A stretch of DNA of 49,601 bases, taken from contig JAOTWJ010000007.1 of NCBI GenBank assembly GCA_029862925.1, forward strand, positions 1 through 49,601. The letters are read 5' to 3'. Position numbers and translations under genes: made by a program. Source of the stretch: Gemmatimonadota bacterium. Lineage in GTDB: Bacteria > Gemmatimonadota > Gemmatimonadetes > Gemmatimonadales > GWC2-71-9. The notes under the pieces were generated by a model. It had not been told where the DNA came from. It searched no databases and saw nothing but the letters and a program-made list of their open reading frames with translations. Below are positions 9,770 to 18,815 of the stretch, in pieces (within the stretch, counting starts at the first letter, position 1; each line of letters starts with the position of its first letter).

Positions 9770-10832
9770 GGTGGGCGGGCGGTTGGGCGGGTGGGCGGGC
9801 TGGCGGTCGGCGAGGCATGTCGCCGTGGCGGCGGGCCTCGTGCTCTCGGCGTGCCAGCGGGACGGCCGCACGCCGCTGGTGATCTACTCGCCGCACGGCC
9901 GGGATCTGTTGGCGCTCGCCGAGCGGACGTTCGAAGCGCAGCGCCCGGACATCGACGTGCGCTGGCTCGACATGGGGTCCCAGGACGTGCTCGACCGGAT
10001 CCGGTCGGAGCGCGCCAACCCCCAGGCCGACGTGTGGTTTGGCGGGCCGGCGATGCTGTTCCAACGCGCGGTCGCCGATTCCCTGCTCACGCCGTTCACA
10101 CCGTCGTGGGCCGAGCATGTGCCCGCCCGCAGTCGTGGCCCGAACGATCTGTACGTGGCGGCGTACGAGACGCCGGCGGTGATTGCGTACAACACGGCTG
10201 CCTTGGCACCGGAGCAGGCCCCACAGGATTGGGAAGAGGTGCTCACGCCGCGCTGGCGGGGGCAGGTGGTGATTCGCGACCCGCTGGCCTCGGGGACGAT
10301 GCGGGCGATCTTCGGCATGGCGGTGCTCCGCAGTCTCCGGCAGACAGGGGACACGGCGGCGGGCTTCGTCTGGTTGCGGCGTCTCGATGGCCAGACCCGC
10401 GAGTACGTGCTGAACCCGGCGCTGCTGCACCAGAAGCTGATTCGGCAGGAAGGGCTGATCTCCCTTTGGGACCTGCCGGACATCCTGATCGAGAGCTCCA
10501 AGGGCCAGCCGCTGGGGTTCACCCTCCCCACGAGCGGCACGCCGGTGATCGAAGACGCCATCGCGCTCGTGCGCGGTACCCCGCATCCGGAGGCCGCCCG
10601 GGCCTTCATCGAGTGGGTGGGATCGGTTGCGGGTCAGCTGTTGGCGGCGCGCGAGGTCTACCGGCTTCCGGCGCGACAGGACCTGCCGGCGGACTCGCTC
10701 CCCGACTGGGTGCGCGAGGTGCGGGCCCGACTGGTGGTCGAGCCGATGGAGTGGGACCGGCTTGCCACCGACGGCAACGCGTGGATGGCTTACTGGGACC
10801 GCAACGTGCGGGGGCGCGGCGCGCGACGCTGA
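9753..10832 (+). CDS. ABC importer substrate-binding lipoprotein (family 1, ion/small-molecule type)
   Basis: This 359-residue periplasmic binding lipoprotein carries lipobox LSAC, with the cysteine followed by QRDGR. The mature part has the layout of iron(III)/phosphonate/thiamine-type binding proteins: LVIYSPHGRDLL at the start of lobe 1, P.ADVWFGGPA, AYETPAVIAYNT, WRGQVVIRDPLASGT at the hinge and the TSGTPVIEDAIALVRGTPHPEAARAFIEWV block. The adjacent tyrosine pair that binds iron in FbpA-type proteins is not visible, so the ligand is left open. GTG 9753 is favoured because GGAG lies 7 bases upstream, inside the end of the PIG-L gene (17-base overlap). The signal-peptide codons contain a G-quadruplex motif. 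ATPase and permease follow directly. Confidence 0.88.
   Translation: MRRFRRVGGRLGGWAGWRSARHVAVAAGLVLSACQRDGRTPLVIYSPHGRDLLALAERTFEAQRPDIDVRWLDMGSQDVLDRIRSERANPQADVWFGGPAMLFQRAVADSLLTPFTPSWAEHVPARSRGPNDLYVAAYETPAVIAYNTAALAPEQAPQDWEEVLTPRWRGQVVIRDPLASGTMRAIFGMAVLRSLRQTGDTAAGFVWLRRLDGQTREYVLNPALLHQKLIRQEGLISLWDLPDILIESSKGQPLGFTLPTSGTPVIEDAIALVRGTPHPEAARAFIEWVGSVAGQLLAAREVYRLPARQDLPADSLPDWVREVRARLVVEPMEWDRLATDGNAWMAYWDRNVRGRGARR
9769..9799 (+). other. G-quadruplex-forming run of seven GGG tracts
   Basis: Seven GGG tracts lie within 31 bases (9769, 9773, 9777, 9785, 9789, 9793 and 9797), separated by 1-base loops and one 5-base loop, all on the coding strand. The run starts on the last base of the PIG-L stop codon and covers the first codons of the binding-protein gene, so the G4 would form in mRNA at the start of translation. 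Confidence 0.7.
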
Positions 10833-11854
10833 TGGGCGAGCCCTTTCTCGAGCTGCGCGGTCTGACCAAGCACTTCACCGGACACGCCGCCGTCCAGGAT
10901 CTGTCGCTCGCCGTGCCGCGCGGGGCCGTCCTCGCGCTGCTCGGCCCAAGTGGCAGCGGCAAGACCACCACGCTGCGGCTGCTAGCCGGGTTTGACCGCC
11001 CCGACGCGGGGTCCATCCTGGTCGAAGGCCGTGACGTCACGCGCCTGCCGTCCGCCGCCCGGCGGTGCGGTATGGTCTTCCAACACTACGCGCTCTTCCC
11101 CCATCTCACGGTTGGCGAAAACGTCGCGTTCGGGATCCAGCAGCGCCCCGATCGGGACGAGCGAGTGCGCACCATGTTGCGGCTGGTGGACCTCGCGGGA
11201 TTCGAACGGCGGACTATCGACGCGCTCTCCGGGGGACAGCAGCAACGGGTGGCCCTGGCGCGGGCCCTGGCGCCCGAGCCTCGCGTACTGCTGCTCGACG
11301 AGCCGCTGTCCAACCTCGATCCCGCCTTACGGGAGCGGACGCGGCGGGAGTTGCGTGCTGCGTTGCGGGCCGTGGGCATCACCACGGTGCTGGTGACCCA
11401 CGAGCAGGAAGAGGCGTTTGCGCTGGGCGACCTCATCGCCGTGCTGCGCGAGGGCCGGCTCGAGCAGGTGGGCACCGGACCCGATCTCTACGAACGGCCG
11501 GCAACACAGTTCGTGGCGACGTTCGTGGGGCGCGCGAGCGTGGTGCCGGGGACCATGGCCGATCCGACGCACGCCCAGGTGGCGCCCGCCGTGGTGTGGC
11601 CGGTGCGCACGGCGCTCCCGGTGACTCCCGGTACGGCCGTCTCCGTGGTCGTGCGTCCCGACGCGCTTCGGCTGGCGGAAGCCGGCCTGCGAGGAACCGT
11701 GCGGGACAAACGCTATCTCGGGGGCGGCGCGCTGTTTCACGTGGAGACCGAGGTCGGCCGGATCGAGATCGAGGCCCCGGTTGCCGCGGCGGCCGTGGGC
11801 GCCGTCGTGCACGTGGTGGCAACGACCGGGCACGCGTTCCCCGCGGAGTCATGA
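10832..11854 (+). CDS. ABC importer ATP-binding protein with TOBE domain
   Basis: This 340-residue ATPase powers the importer encoded around it. It has Walker A GPSGSGKTT (K44), Q-loop FQHYALFPHL, signature LSGGQQQRVALARAL, Walker B VLLLDEPLSNLD and H-loop VTHEQEEA. A C-terminal TOBE-like regulatory domain (about residues 235-340, with VVVRPDALRL) marks it as one of the FbpC/PotA/CysA type importer ATPases. The start ATG shares its A with the TGA of the binding-protein gene, and its own stop overlaps the permease start in an ATGA. The three genes are therefore translationally coupled. Confidence 0.93.
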   Translation: MGEPFLELRGLTKHFTGHAAVQDLSLAVPRGAVLALLGPSGSGKTTTLRLLAGFDRPDAGSILVEGRDVTRLPSAARRCGMVFQHYALFPHLTVGENVAFGIQQRPDRDERVRTMLRLVDLAGFERRTIDALSGGQQQRVALARALAPEPRVLLLDEPLSNLDPALRERTRRELRAALRAVGITTVLVTHEQEEAFALGDLIAVLREGRLEQVGTGPDLYERPATQFVATFVGRASVVPGTMADPTHAQVAPAVVWPVRTALPVTPGTAVSVVVRPDALRLAEAGLRGTVRDKRYLGGGALFHVETEVGRIEIEAPVAAAAVGAVVHVVATTGHAFPAES

Positions 11855-13485
11855 CCCGTCGCCCGCGGGGCATCGCGCTCGCCCTCGTCCTGGCGTGGCT
11901 GGTCGTGTACCCGCTTGCCCTGGTGACGGTGGATGCGCTGCGCGACCAGGGGGCCTGGAGTTTCGCCCACGTGCAAGCCTTCGTGCGCGAGCCGCGCGAA
12001 TGGCAGGCGCTGTGGGCGAGCGTGTGGATCTCGGTAGCGAGCGTGGCGCTCGCCGGAGCCATCGGCATTCCGCTGGCATTCGTGTTCGAACGACTGGAGT
12101 TCCCCGGTCGCCGCCTGCTCGGGGCACTCGTCGCGCTGCCCGCGGTTTTGCCGCCCCTCGTGGGCGTGATCGCCTTCCTGTTTCTGTACGGCGAAAGCGG
12201 CTTCGTCGCGCGCACGGTCACCCGGCTCTTCGGACTCGCGTCGGCGCCGTGGCGGCTTCAGGGGGCCGGCGCCATCCTGCTGGTCCACGCCTACTCGATG
12301 TACGTGTACTTCTATCTGTTTGCCCGGGCGGGTCTGGCCCGCGTGGACCGGTCCATGCTCGAGGCCGCCGAATCGCTGGGCGCCGGCCGGTGGGACGGAT
12401 TGCGGCGGGTGACGCTCCCGCTGCTCCGGCCGCAGTTGGTGGCCGCTGCGCTGCTCACGTTCATGACGTCGTTGGGCTCGTTCAGCGCCCCATACGTGTT
12501 CGGGGGGGGCTTCCGCGTGATGACCACGCAGATCGTTGCCACCAAGCTGAACGGCGACCTCGGGCTCGCGATGGTACAGACCGTGGCCCTCGCGGCCGTC
12601 GCCCTCGTCGGTCTTGCCGCGCTGCGACGCACGCAGGGCGGGCGCTCGGTCGCCGTGGTGGGGAAGGGCACCGCGCCGGCGGCGCGCGAGCTGCACCAGC
12701 CGCTCGCGCGTTGGGGGGCCGCCGTTGTCGGATGGGCGTTCGCCGCCGTGCTCCTGCTGCCGCACGCGACGCTGGTGCTCGTGTCGTTCGTCCCCATCGG
12801 GACCTGGACCACCGAGCTGTTTCCGCCGGCGTACTCGCTCGGTAACTACGGCGCCCTGCTACGCGATCCCGAGCGCCTGCGACCCCTCCTCAACTCGGTG
12901 TGGATGGCGGCGGCGGCGACGGTGGGTACGGTCGTGCTCGCGCTCTGGGCCGGACGCCTCATCGTGCAGCGGCGCGCGCAATTCGGGCGGACCATCGAGA
13001 CGCTCACCACCGTCCCGTGGGCCGTGCCGGGCACCGTGCTCGCCATCGCGCTCGCGACGGTGTTCAGCGCGCGGCAGCCGTGGATCGGTCGCTGGGTGCT
13101 CGTGGGGACGGCGGCGATCCTCCCGCTGGCGTACCTGGTGCGCAACCTCCCGATCACCGCGGGCTCGGTGCTCGCCGGGTTCCGGCAGCTCGACCCGTCG
13201 CTCGACGAAGCCGCCGCCTCCCTGGGCGCGGGGCGCACGCGGACGCTGGTCCGCGTGACCATGCCCATCCTGCGGCCCGCGATTTTGGCGGGCGCCGCGC
13301 TGGCGTTTGCCACCGCGCTGGGAGACTTCGTGACGTCCATCGTGCTGTACACGTTCGAGACGCGACCCATCTCGATCGAGATCCTCGGCGCCCTGCGGCA
13401 GTTCGATCTGGGCACGGCCGCGGCCTATGGGGTGATTCTCATGCTGATCTCCGCCGCCGCCATGGCCGTGGGCACCCGCCGATGA
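11851..13485 (+). CDS. ABC importer permease, two fused membrane domains
   Basis: This inner-membrane permease of 544 residues has about 12 hydrophobic segments, in two halves of about six. Each half carries an EAA loop that docks the ATPase: EAAESLGAGRWDGLRRVTLPLL in the first and DEAAASLGAGRTRTLVRVTMPIL in the second. Fused double-length permeases are typical of FbpB/ThiP/phosphonate-type importers that use one gene instead of two. The start overlaps the ATPase stop (ATGA) and the stop overlaps the MFS start (ATGA). The transported compound is unknown. Confidence 0.93.
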   Translation: MTRRPRGIALALVLAWLVVYPLALVTVDALRDQGAWSFAHVQAFVREPREWQALWASVWISVASVALAGAIGIPLAFVFERLEFPGRRLLGALVALPAVLPPLVGVIAFLFLYGESGFVARTVTRLFGLASAPWRLQGAGAILLVHAYSMYVYFYLFARAGLARVDRSMLEAAESLGAGRWDGLRRVTLPLLRPQLVAAALLTFMTSLGSFSAPYVFGGGFRVMTTQIVATKLNGDLGLAMVQTVALAAVALVGLAALRRTQGGRSVAVVGKGTAPAARELHQPLARWGAAVVGWAFAAVLLLPHATLVLVSFVPIGTWTTELFPPAYSLGNYGALLRDPERLRPLLNSVWMAAAATVGTVVLALWAGRLIVQRRAQFGRTIETLTTVPWAVPGTVLAIALATVFSARQPWIGRWVLVGTAAILPLAYLVRNLPITAGSVLAGFRQLDPSLDEAAASLGAGRTRTLVRVTMPILRPAILAGAALAFATALGDFVTSIVLYTFETRPISIEILGALRQFDLGTAAAYGVILMLISAAAMAVGTRR

Positions 13486-14699
13486 GCGACGCCGGCATGA
13501 AGAAGATCTCGGTGCTGATCGGCATCGGGTTCGTGGACATGCTCGGCTTCGCGATGATCTTCCCGCTGCTCCCGTTCTACGCGCTCCGGCTCCAGGCGCA
13601 GGAATGGGTGATCGGGTGGATGATCGCGAGCTTCTCGATTGCCCAGCTCGCGTCCGCGCCCGTGTGGGGGCGGCTGTCCGACCGGCTGGGCCGTCGCCCG
13701 GCGCTGATGGTTGGCTTGGCGGCCTCGGGCGTCGCGTTCATCGTGTTCGGCTACGCGGTCTCGATCTGGATGTTGTTCCTGTCGCGGATCATCCAGGGCG
13801 CGGGCGGCGGCACCACGGGGGTGGCCCAGGCCTACATCGGTGACGCCATCGAGCCGAAGAACCGCGCCAAGGCCTTGGGCTGGCTGTCGGCGGCGACGTC
13901 GGCCGGCGTGATGATCGGCCCGGCCCTGGGCTCGCTCGCCACGACGCTGGGCCACGAGGCGCCGGGGCTCATCGCCGGCGGTCTCTGTTTCCTCAACGTG
14001 TTGTTCGCCTGGCGTTGGCTCCCGGAAACGTCGCCCTCGCAACAGCCGGGAGCCCCACGCGCCGCCGCCGGTGTCCCGCCCCGTCGGTCCATCCGGGCCT
14101 CGGTGTGGGAAGTGATTCGGCATCCGGACGCGCCGGCTTCCCGACTCATCTGGATCTACGCCGTAGGCATGCTCGGCTTCATGTCGATGACCGGAGTGCT
14201 GGCGCTGTACCTCGAAAGCGAGTTTGGCGTCACCGAACGGACGATCGGCGTGTTCTTCGTCTATATCGGGGCGCTGTCGGTCGTGATGCGCGCGGTGATC
14301 CTCGGCAAGCTCGTTGACACCTACGGCGAGACGCGCGTCATGCGCCTCGGCGGCGCACTGTTGGCCTTTGGCCTGTTGATCATCCCGCTGCCCAATTCCG
14401 TGGCGCTGCTGGCGCTCACCATCACGTTCGTGCCGATCGGCACGGCGCTCCTGTTTCCCACGACCACGGCCCTGGTCACCCACAAGACGCCGGACGCCGA
14501 GCGCGGCCAGGTGATGGGCGTGCAGCAGACGTTCGGTGGCGTCGCGCGCGTGATCGCCCCGGTGGGCGCGACGGCCGCGTTCCAGGGACTGGGCGTGGAC
14601 GTGCCGTTTTACATCGCGGCTGGGATCGTGATGCTGGTGGCGGTGCTGGCGTGGCGGGTGGAAGGGGCGGCTCGGACGCCGAGACAGGCAGATGCATAG
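13482..14699 (+). CDS. MFS transporter, TetA-like (DHA1 type)
   Basis: This is a 405-residue, 12-segment major facilitator. Motif A is GRLSDRLGRRPA in the loop between helices 2 and 3, and helix 4 holds SRIIQGAGGGTTGVAQAYI. A central hydrophilic loop (about residues 183-205, rich in Pro, Ala and Arg) separates the two halves. The sequence resembles TetA-like proton-driven drug exporters, but such proteins export many compounds and the substrate is not predictable. It is the last gene of the overlapping plus-strand run and begins in an ATGA overlap with the permease. The next gene is convergent, 45 bases away, with no clear hairpin between. Confidence 0.88.
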   Translation: MSDAGMKKISVLIGIGFVDMLGFAMIFPLLPFYALRLQAQEWVIGWMIASFSIAQLASAPVWGRLSDRLGRRPALMVGLAASGVAFIVFGYAVSIWMLFLSRIIQGAGGGTTGVAQAYIGDAIEPKNRAKALGWLSAATSAGVMIGPALGSLATTLGHEAPGLIAGGLCFLNVLFAWRWLPETSPSQQPGAPRAAAGVPPRRSIRASVWEVIRHPDAPASRLIWIYAVGMLGFMSMTGVLALYLESEFGVTERTIGVFFVYIGALSVVMRAVILGKLVDTYGETRVMRLGGALLAFGLLIIPLPNSVALLALTITFVPIGTALLFPTTTALVTHKTPDAERGQVMGVQQTFGGVARVIAPVGATAAFQGLGVDVPFYIAAGIVMLVAVLAWRVEGAARTPRQADA

Positions 14700-14744
14700 G
14701 ACAGACGACCGGACGCCTAGCGGTTCGGAGCTCGCAGGTCCCCC

Positions 14745-16403
14745 TCACGGTCCCCTGTACACTACAACCCCGCCGAGCACCGTCATCTCGACTCGGGTAT
14801 CCAGAATCCGGTCCGCTGCCACGGACATGATGTCCTGATCCAGCACCACGAAGTCGGCGTACTTGCCGGCGGTGAGCGAGCCGGACACGTCTTCCATGAA
14901 CGCCGCGTACGCGGGCCACAGGGTCATGCTGAGCAGTGCTTCCTGGCGCGTCGTGCGCTCGGCGGCAAACCAGCCGCCGGCCGGATAACTGTTGGCATCT
15001 TGTCGGGTGACGAACGCCTTGAACGAGATCAGCGGGTTCACCGCCTCCACCGGGAAATCGGACCCGTTCGGGATCACGACGCCGGTATTCAGCAGCGAAC
15101 GCCACGCGTAGCTGCCCTGCGCGCGGCTCCAGCCGATCCGGTTGGGCACCCAGTACATGTCGCTCGTCTGGTGGCTCCCCTGCATGGACGGAATCACGTC
15201 GAGTTGGGCGAACCGCGGCAAATCCTGGTAGTTGAGAATCTGGGCGTGCTCGATGCGGAACCGATGGTCCGCGGTGGGGACCTCGCGCAGGGCGTCTTCG
15301 AAGATGTCGAGCGTGGTGCGGTTGGCGCGGTCCCCGATGGCGTGGACGTTGACCTGGAACCCGGTGCGCAGCGCCTTCGCGGCCACGCGGCGTAGGTAGC
15401 CCGAATCGGCTGTCACGAGTCCGCGGTTGCCGGGCTCGTCACTGTAGTCGTCGAGTAGCGCGGCGCCTCGGCTCCCCAGGGCGCCGTCGGCGCTGATCTT
15501 GATGCTGCGGAGCCAGAGCCGCCCGTCGTACAGCGCCGTACGCGGCGCGCGGTCCATCAACCGGTTGAGCGTCGTTTCCTCGGCGCGGACCATGACGTAG
15601 TTCCGGAGGTTGTACCGGCCGGCGCGCGCCAGCTCCTCATAGAGGGCAATCACATCCTCGCTCACGCCGGCGTCGTGGATCCCGGTGAGTCCCCACCGAT
15701 TGGCCTCGGCAATGGCAACGAGGATCGCCTCCCTGAGCTCGTCGCGTGAGTCGGGTGGAATCACCCGACCCACGAGGCTGGTTGCCCGGTCCACGAGCAC
15801 GCCGGTGGGATGGCCCGCCGCGTCACGAATCAGCCGCCCCCCCTCGGGATCGGCGGTGGCGGCGGTGATCCCGGCGAGCTCCATCGCCTCCGCGTTGACC
15901 AGCACGGCGTGGCCGTCCACTCGTCCGAGATAGACGGGGTTGTTCGGCACGGCGCGCGAGAGCGCGTCATGCGTAGGGAAGACGGTGACGGGCCAATCAT
16001 TCTGATCCCACCCGCGCCCGCGGATCCACTCCCCCGGTCGGGCCGTGCGGGCGCGCTGGACGACCCGAGCGATGACGGCGTCATACGACGTCGTCCCCAC
16101 CAGATCCACGATGCGCAGGGCCTGCCCGAGGCTGAGCAGGTGGGCGTGCGCGTCCACCATCCCAGGAATCACGGTCTTCCCCGCGAGGTCGAGCCGCTGC
16201 GTACGCGGCCCGGCCAGCGCCTCGGCACCCCGATTGCTGCCGATGAATGCGATCCGCCCGCCGCGGACGGCCAGCGCGCTGGCGGTGGGCCGGTTCGCGT
16301 CCGCGGTGTAGATACGGGCGTTCAGGACGATGAGGTCGGCGGGCTGCTGCTGCGCGGCGAGCGGCGCCGCGGCGAGCAGGAGCAGAGAGACAAAGCGAGC
16401 CAT
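14745..16403 (-). CDS. Secreted amidohydrolase, YtcJ-like
   Basis: This metal-dependent hydrolase of the amidohydrolase superfamily is 552 residues long. The leader (MARFVSLLLLAAAPLAAQ) looks like a type I signal peptide. The beta-sandwich and TIM barrel then show GMVDAHAHL (metal HxH), a central K..ADGALGSRGA segment, HAIGD (metal His) and GSDFPVE (metal Asp), the set seen in YtcJ/AepA-type proteins. The usual annotation is amidohydrolase family 3; natural substrates are poorly known. ATG 16403 has GGA about 8 bases upstream and starts directly at the signal peptide; ATG 16412 is the alternative. It lies downstream of the decarboxylase on the same strand, with an octamer array in the gap. 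Confidence 0.88.
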   Translation of the reverse strand: MARFVSLLLLAAAPLAAQQQPADLIVLNARIYTADANRPTASALAVRGGRIAFIGSNRGAEALAGPRTQRLDLAGKTVIPGMVDAHAHLLSLGQALRIVDLVGTTSYDAVIARVVQRARTARPGEWIRGRGWDQNDWPVTVFPTHDALSRAVPNNPVYLGRVDGHAVLVNAEAMELAGITAATADPEGGRLIRDAAGHPTGVLVDRATSLVGRVIPPDSRDELREAILVAIAEANRWGLTGIHDAGVSEDVIALYEELARAGRYNLRNYVMVRAEETTLNRLMDRAPRTALYDGRLWLRSIKISADGALGSRGAALLDDYSDEPGNRGLVTADSGYLRRVAAKALRTGFQVNVHAIGDRANRTTLDIFEDALREVPTADHRFRIEHAQILNYQDLPRFAQLDVIPSMQGSHQTSDMYWVPNRIGWSRAQGSYAWRSLLNTGVVIPNGSDFPVEAVNPLISFKAFVTRQDANSYPAGGWFAAERTTRQEALLSMTLWPAYAAFMEDVSGSLTAGKYADFVVLDQDIMSVAADRILDTRVEMTVLGGVVVYRGP

Positions 16404-16447
16404 GAGCAGCATCCGATCGAGGTGCGGGGAATGTAAAGCCGTCACCC

Positions 16448-16480
16448 CATCCCGTCATCCCGTTCTCCCGTCATCCCGTC
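16448..16480 (-). repeat. Octamer array, four ACGGGATG-type units
   Basis: On the minus strand four 8-base units (consensus GACGGGAT, one AACGGGAT and one GACGGGAG) run without gaps. The first unit overlaps the stop codon of the decarboxylase gene, and the array fills the gap to the amidohydrolase gene. The same octamer recurs at 28856-28895 on the plus strand. Confidence 0.8.
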
Positions 16481-17907
16481 GCCGCTTCCAATCCCGCCCC
16501 CAGCTCCGCCACGGCATCCACCGCGAGCTTCGCGTCGGCCGCCGTCGTGCGGAAATTGAGAATCGCCGCGCGCAGGCACGCGGTGCCGTTCACCGTCGTT
16601 CCGGAAACGAACAGCCGCCCGTCCTTCTGGATCCGATCCACCAGTCGACGGTTGAGTCGCTGCGCATCCTCTCGCGCCGGCACGTACCGGAAACAGACGA
16701 TCGAGAGGTCCGACGGGCCCACGAGCTCGAGACGCGGGTGCTCGGCGACCAACCGGCGCAATTCCGCGGCGGTGGCCAGGTCCTGCCGCCACAGCGTGCG
16801 ATAGCCCCCGAGCCCGATCTGCCGCATCACGGCCCAGATCTTGAGCGCGCGGAACGCGCGGGAGAGCTGGGGTCCCTGCTGGTAGAACCACAGCGGACCG
16901 CTGAAATAGTCCTCTTCCTCGACTTCGAGGTAGTCGGCCTTGGTGGCGAACGCGCGCGTGAGGGCGTTGCGGTCGCGCACGAGCACGAGCCCGGCCTCGT
17001 AGGGCACATAGAGCCACTTGTGGGGATTGATGGCCAAGCTGTCGGCGTCGGCGAGCCCGGCGTACCGGTCGGCCAGCTCTGGCAACGCGGCCAGCACGCC
17101 TCCGTACGCGCCGTCGATGTGGAACCAGAGATCCTCGGCGCGCGCCACCTCCCGCAGCTCGGTGAGCCGGTCCACGGCGCCGAGGTTCACCGTGCCCGCG
17201 GTCGCCACGACACAGAGCGGCAAGCGTCCCGTGGCGCGATCCTCGCGCACGGCGGCCGCGAGAGCAGCGGGATCCATGCGGAGCCGGTCGTCCGTCGGGA
17301 GCAGGCGCAGGGCGTCGTTGCCAAACCCCAGGAGGTCCACGGCCCGTCGGATGCAGGAATGGGTCTCGTAGGTCACGTAGACCACGGGCGGTCGATCCAG
17401 GTGACGGAGCCCGTGTTGGCGAGTGCCGGGGAGCTTTGCCTCGCGCATCGCGGCGAGCGCTACAAAGTTCGCGGCCGACCCGCCCGACAGGAGGATCCCG
17501 CCGGCGTCGGGCGGATAGCCCACCAACTCGGCTAGCCAGCGCACGACGGTCATCTCGAGATAGGTCGCAATCTGTGCGCTTCCCGAGCAGTTGTTGTTCA
17601 TCGTCGTGGCCAGCAGGTCGGTGGCCATGCCGAAGGGGCTCGGGCTCGCCCGCACGTAGCCCCACCAACGCGGGTGCCCAATGCCCAGCGAGTACGGCAG
17701 CACGTCGCGCTCGATGTCCGCGAGAATGCGATCCGCCGGTTCACCTTCCTTCGGAAGCGGGGCGGCCTCGAAGCGGCGCACGACGTCATCCGGGGGACGG
17801 CGAAAGGCTTCCCGCTCGGGGAGTCGTCGGAGATAGTCGACCGCCAACTCTTGGACGCGTGCGAGCGTTCGTGCGAACGCGTCAGGAGAGAAATCCGGGA
17901 GGGTCAT
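16471..17907 (-). CDS. PLP-dependent group II amino acid decarboxylase
   Basis: This cytoplasmic enzyme of 478 residues belongs to the aromatic-L-amino-acid / glutamate decarboxylase family and removes CO2 from an L-amino acid using pyridoxal phosphate. Key sites are visible: THSC with H183 stacking on PLP, HIDGAYGG with D265 contacting the pyridine nitrogen, and NPHKWLY with the Schiff-base lysine K297. GGSAANFVALAAMRE is the usual phosphate-side segment. The sequence is closer to the AADC/tyrosine decarboxylase branch than to GadB. The substrate is not determined. It is preceded in an ATGA overlap by the alpha/beta hydrolase gene, so the two are co-translated. Confidence 0.9.
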   Translation of the reverse strand: MTLPDFSPDAFARTLARVQELAVDYLRRLPEREAFRRPPDDVVRRFEAAPLPKEGEPADRILADIERDVLPYSLGIGHPRWWGYVRASPSPFGMATDLLATTMNNNCSGSAQIATYLEMTVVRWLAELVGYPPDAGGILLSGGSAANFVALAAMREAKLPGTRQHGLRHLDRPPVVYVTYETHSCIRRAVDLLGFGNDALRLLPTDDRLRMDPAALAAAVREDRATGRLPLCVVATAGTVNLGAVDRLTELREVARAEDLWFHIDGAYGGVLAALPELADRYAGLADADSLAINPHKWLYVPYEAGLVLVRDRNALTRAFATKADYLEVEEEDYFSGPLWFYQQGPQLSRAFRALKIWAVMRQIGLGGYRTLWRQDLATAAELRRLVAEHPRLELVGPSDLSIVCFRYVPAREDAQRLNRRLVDRIQKDGRLFVSGTTVNGTACLRAAILNFRTTAADAKLAVDAVAELGAGLEAATG

Positions 17908-18734
17908 TGCAGGGTCTCGCGGAGAAAGGCCGCCATGCGGTCGCGATACGCGGCACCGCCCACCACGTAGGTGTCGTTGTGCCCCGAGCCTTCGAGTGCC
18001 AGGAATTCGCGGGCGTGGCCGGCCTCGGCCACCGCACGTCCCATCGCGATGGGCGCGATGCGGTCGTCGGCGCCGTGCACCACGAGGAGCGGCGCGTCCA
18101 GTCCGGCCGCCCGCTCGAGGTTGTCCAGCGACAACCGCACCAGGCCCGGGGGGAGAAACCAGTAGTGGTGGCGCGCCATCGCCCTGGCGTTCGTGAAGGG
18201 CGAGTCGAGCACCACCGCCCGCACCGGCCGTTCCGTTGCGAGATACAGCGCCACCGCGCTCCCGAGCGACCGGCCGTAGACGGCAAGCCGCTCGGGATCC
18301 ACGTCCGCCCGTTCGGCGAGCCAGGTCCAGGCGGCGTCGGCGTCTCGGTAGAGGCCGGTTTCGGTGGCGTGTCCCTCGCTCTCCCCATAGCCCCGGTAAT
18401 CGATCGCGAGCAGCCCGATCTCCCGCGGCTTCCAGGCGACGAGCACCGGCGCCATGGCGGCGACGGTTTCCATGTTGCCATAGAACCAGAGCAGGGCCGG
18501 CGCCGGCCGCGGCGCGTCCGACGCCGGGGGCAGATACCAGCCGTGGAGTCGCACGCCATCGACCGTCGTGAGCGTCACCCGCTCACCATCGGGTATGCCC
18601 AGCACGGCCGGCGCCGGCAGCGGCATGCGCGGCGCCGGAAAGGCGAGCCGCTCCTGATAGCGCCAGGCGAGCACCAGCAGCACGACGTATCCCACCAGGC
18701 CTACCGCCGCGACGCGAATCACGAGTCCGGTCAT
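17904..18734 (-). CDS. Membrane-anchored alpha/beta hydrolase (serine hydrolase, BEM46-like)
   Basis: This 276-residue hydrolase begins with one hydrophobic helix (about residues 4-24) that should anchor it in the inner membrane. The catalytic domain shows FYGNMET (oxyanion side), IDYRGYGESEG, the nucleophile elbow GRSLGS, the acid in HGADDRIAP and the histidine in GSGHND. It resembles BEM46/YfhR-type hydrolases of unknown substrate. The start ATG 18734 has no Shine-Dalgarno but TATGTT lies 8 bases upstream, so transcription may begin almost at the start codon. It is the first gene of a minus-strand unit with the decarboxylase. Confidence 0.87.
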   Translation of the reverse strand: MTGLVIRVAAVGLVGYVVLLVLAWRYQERLAFPAPRMPLPAPAVLGIPDGERVTLTTVDGVRLHGWYLPPASDAPRPAPALLWFYGNMETVAAMAPVLVAWKPREIGLLAIDYRGYGESEGHATETGLYRDADAAWTWLAERADVDPERLAVYGRSLGSAVALYLATERPVRAVVLDSPFTNARAMARHHYWFLPPGLVRLSLDNLERAAGLDAPLLVVHGADDRIAPIAMGRAVAEAGHAREFLALEGSGHNDTYVVGGAAYRDRMAAFLRETLQ

Positions 18735-18815
18735 AGCGGAGAAACATACACGCACCTGCCCGGGCACCAGCTGGGTTCGCTTGCGTCCTGCTCCGAGCCG
18801 GGGTTGATTGCGCCC

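Noticed and set aside
7157-9871. Minus-strand frame of about 900 codons across the PIG-L gene
   Set aside because: Arg/His-rich shadow; the PIG-L metal motifs are on the plus strand.
9753-13485. Naming the importer as an iron(III) transporter
   Set aside because: The binding protein lacks a visible adjacent Tyr pair, and the same layout serves phosphonate and thiamine transporters.
16448-16480. Octamer array as CRISPR
   Set aside because: Units are 8 bases with no spacers; same for 28856-28895 and the heptamers at 21184.
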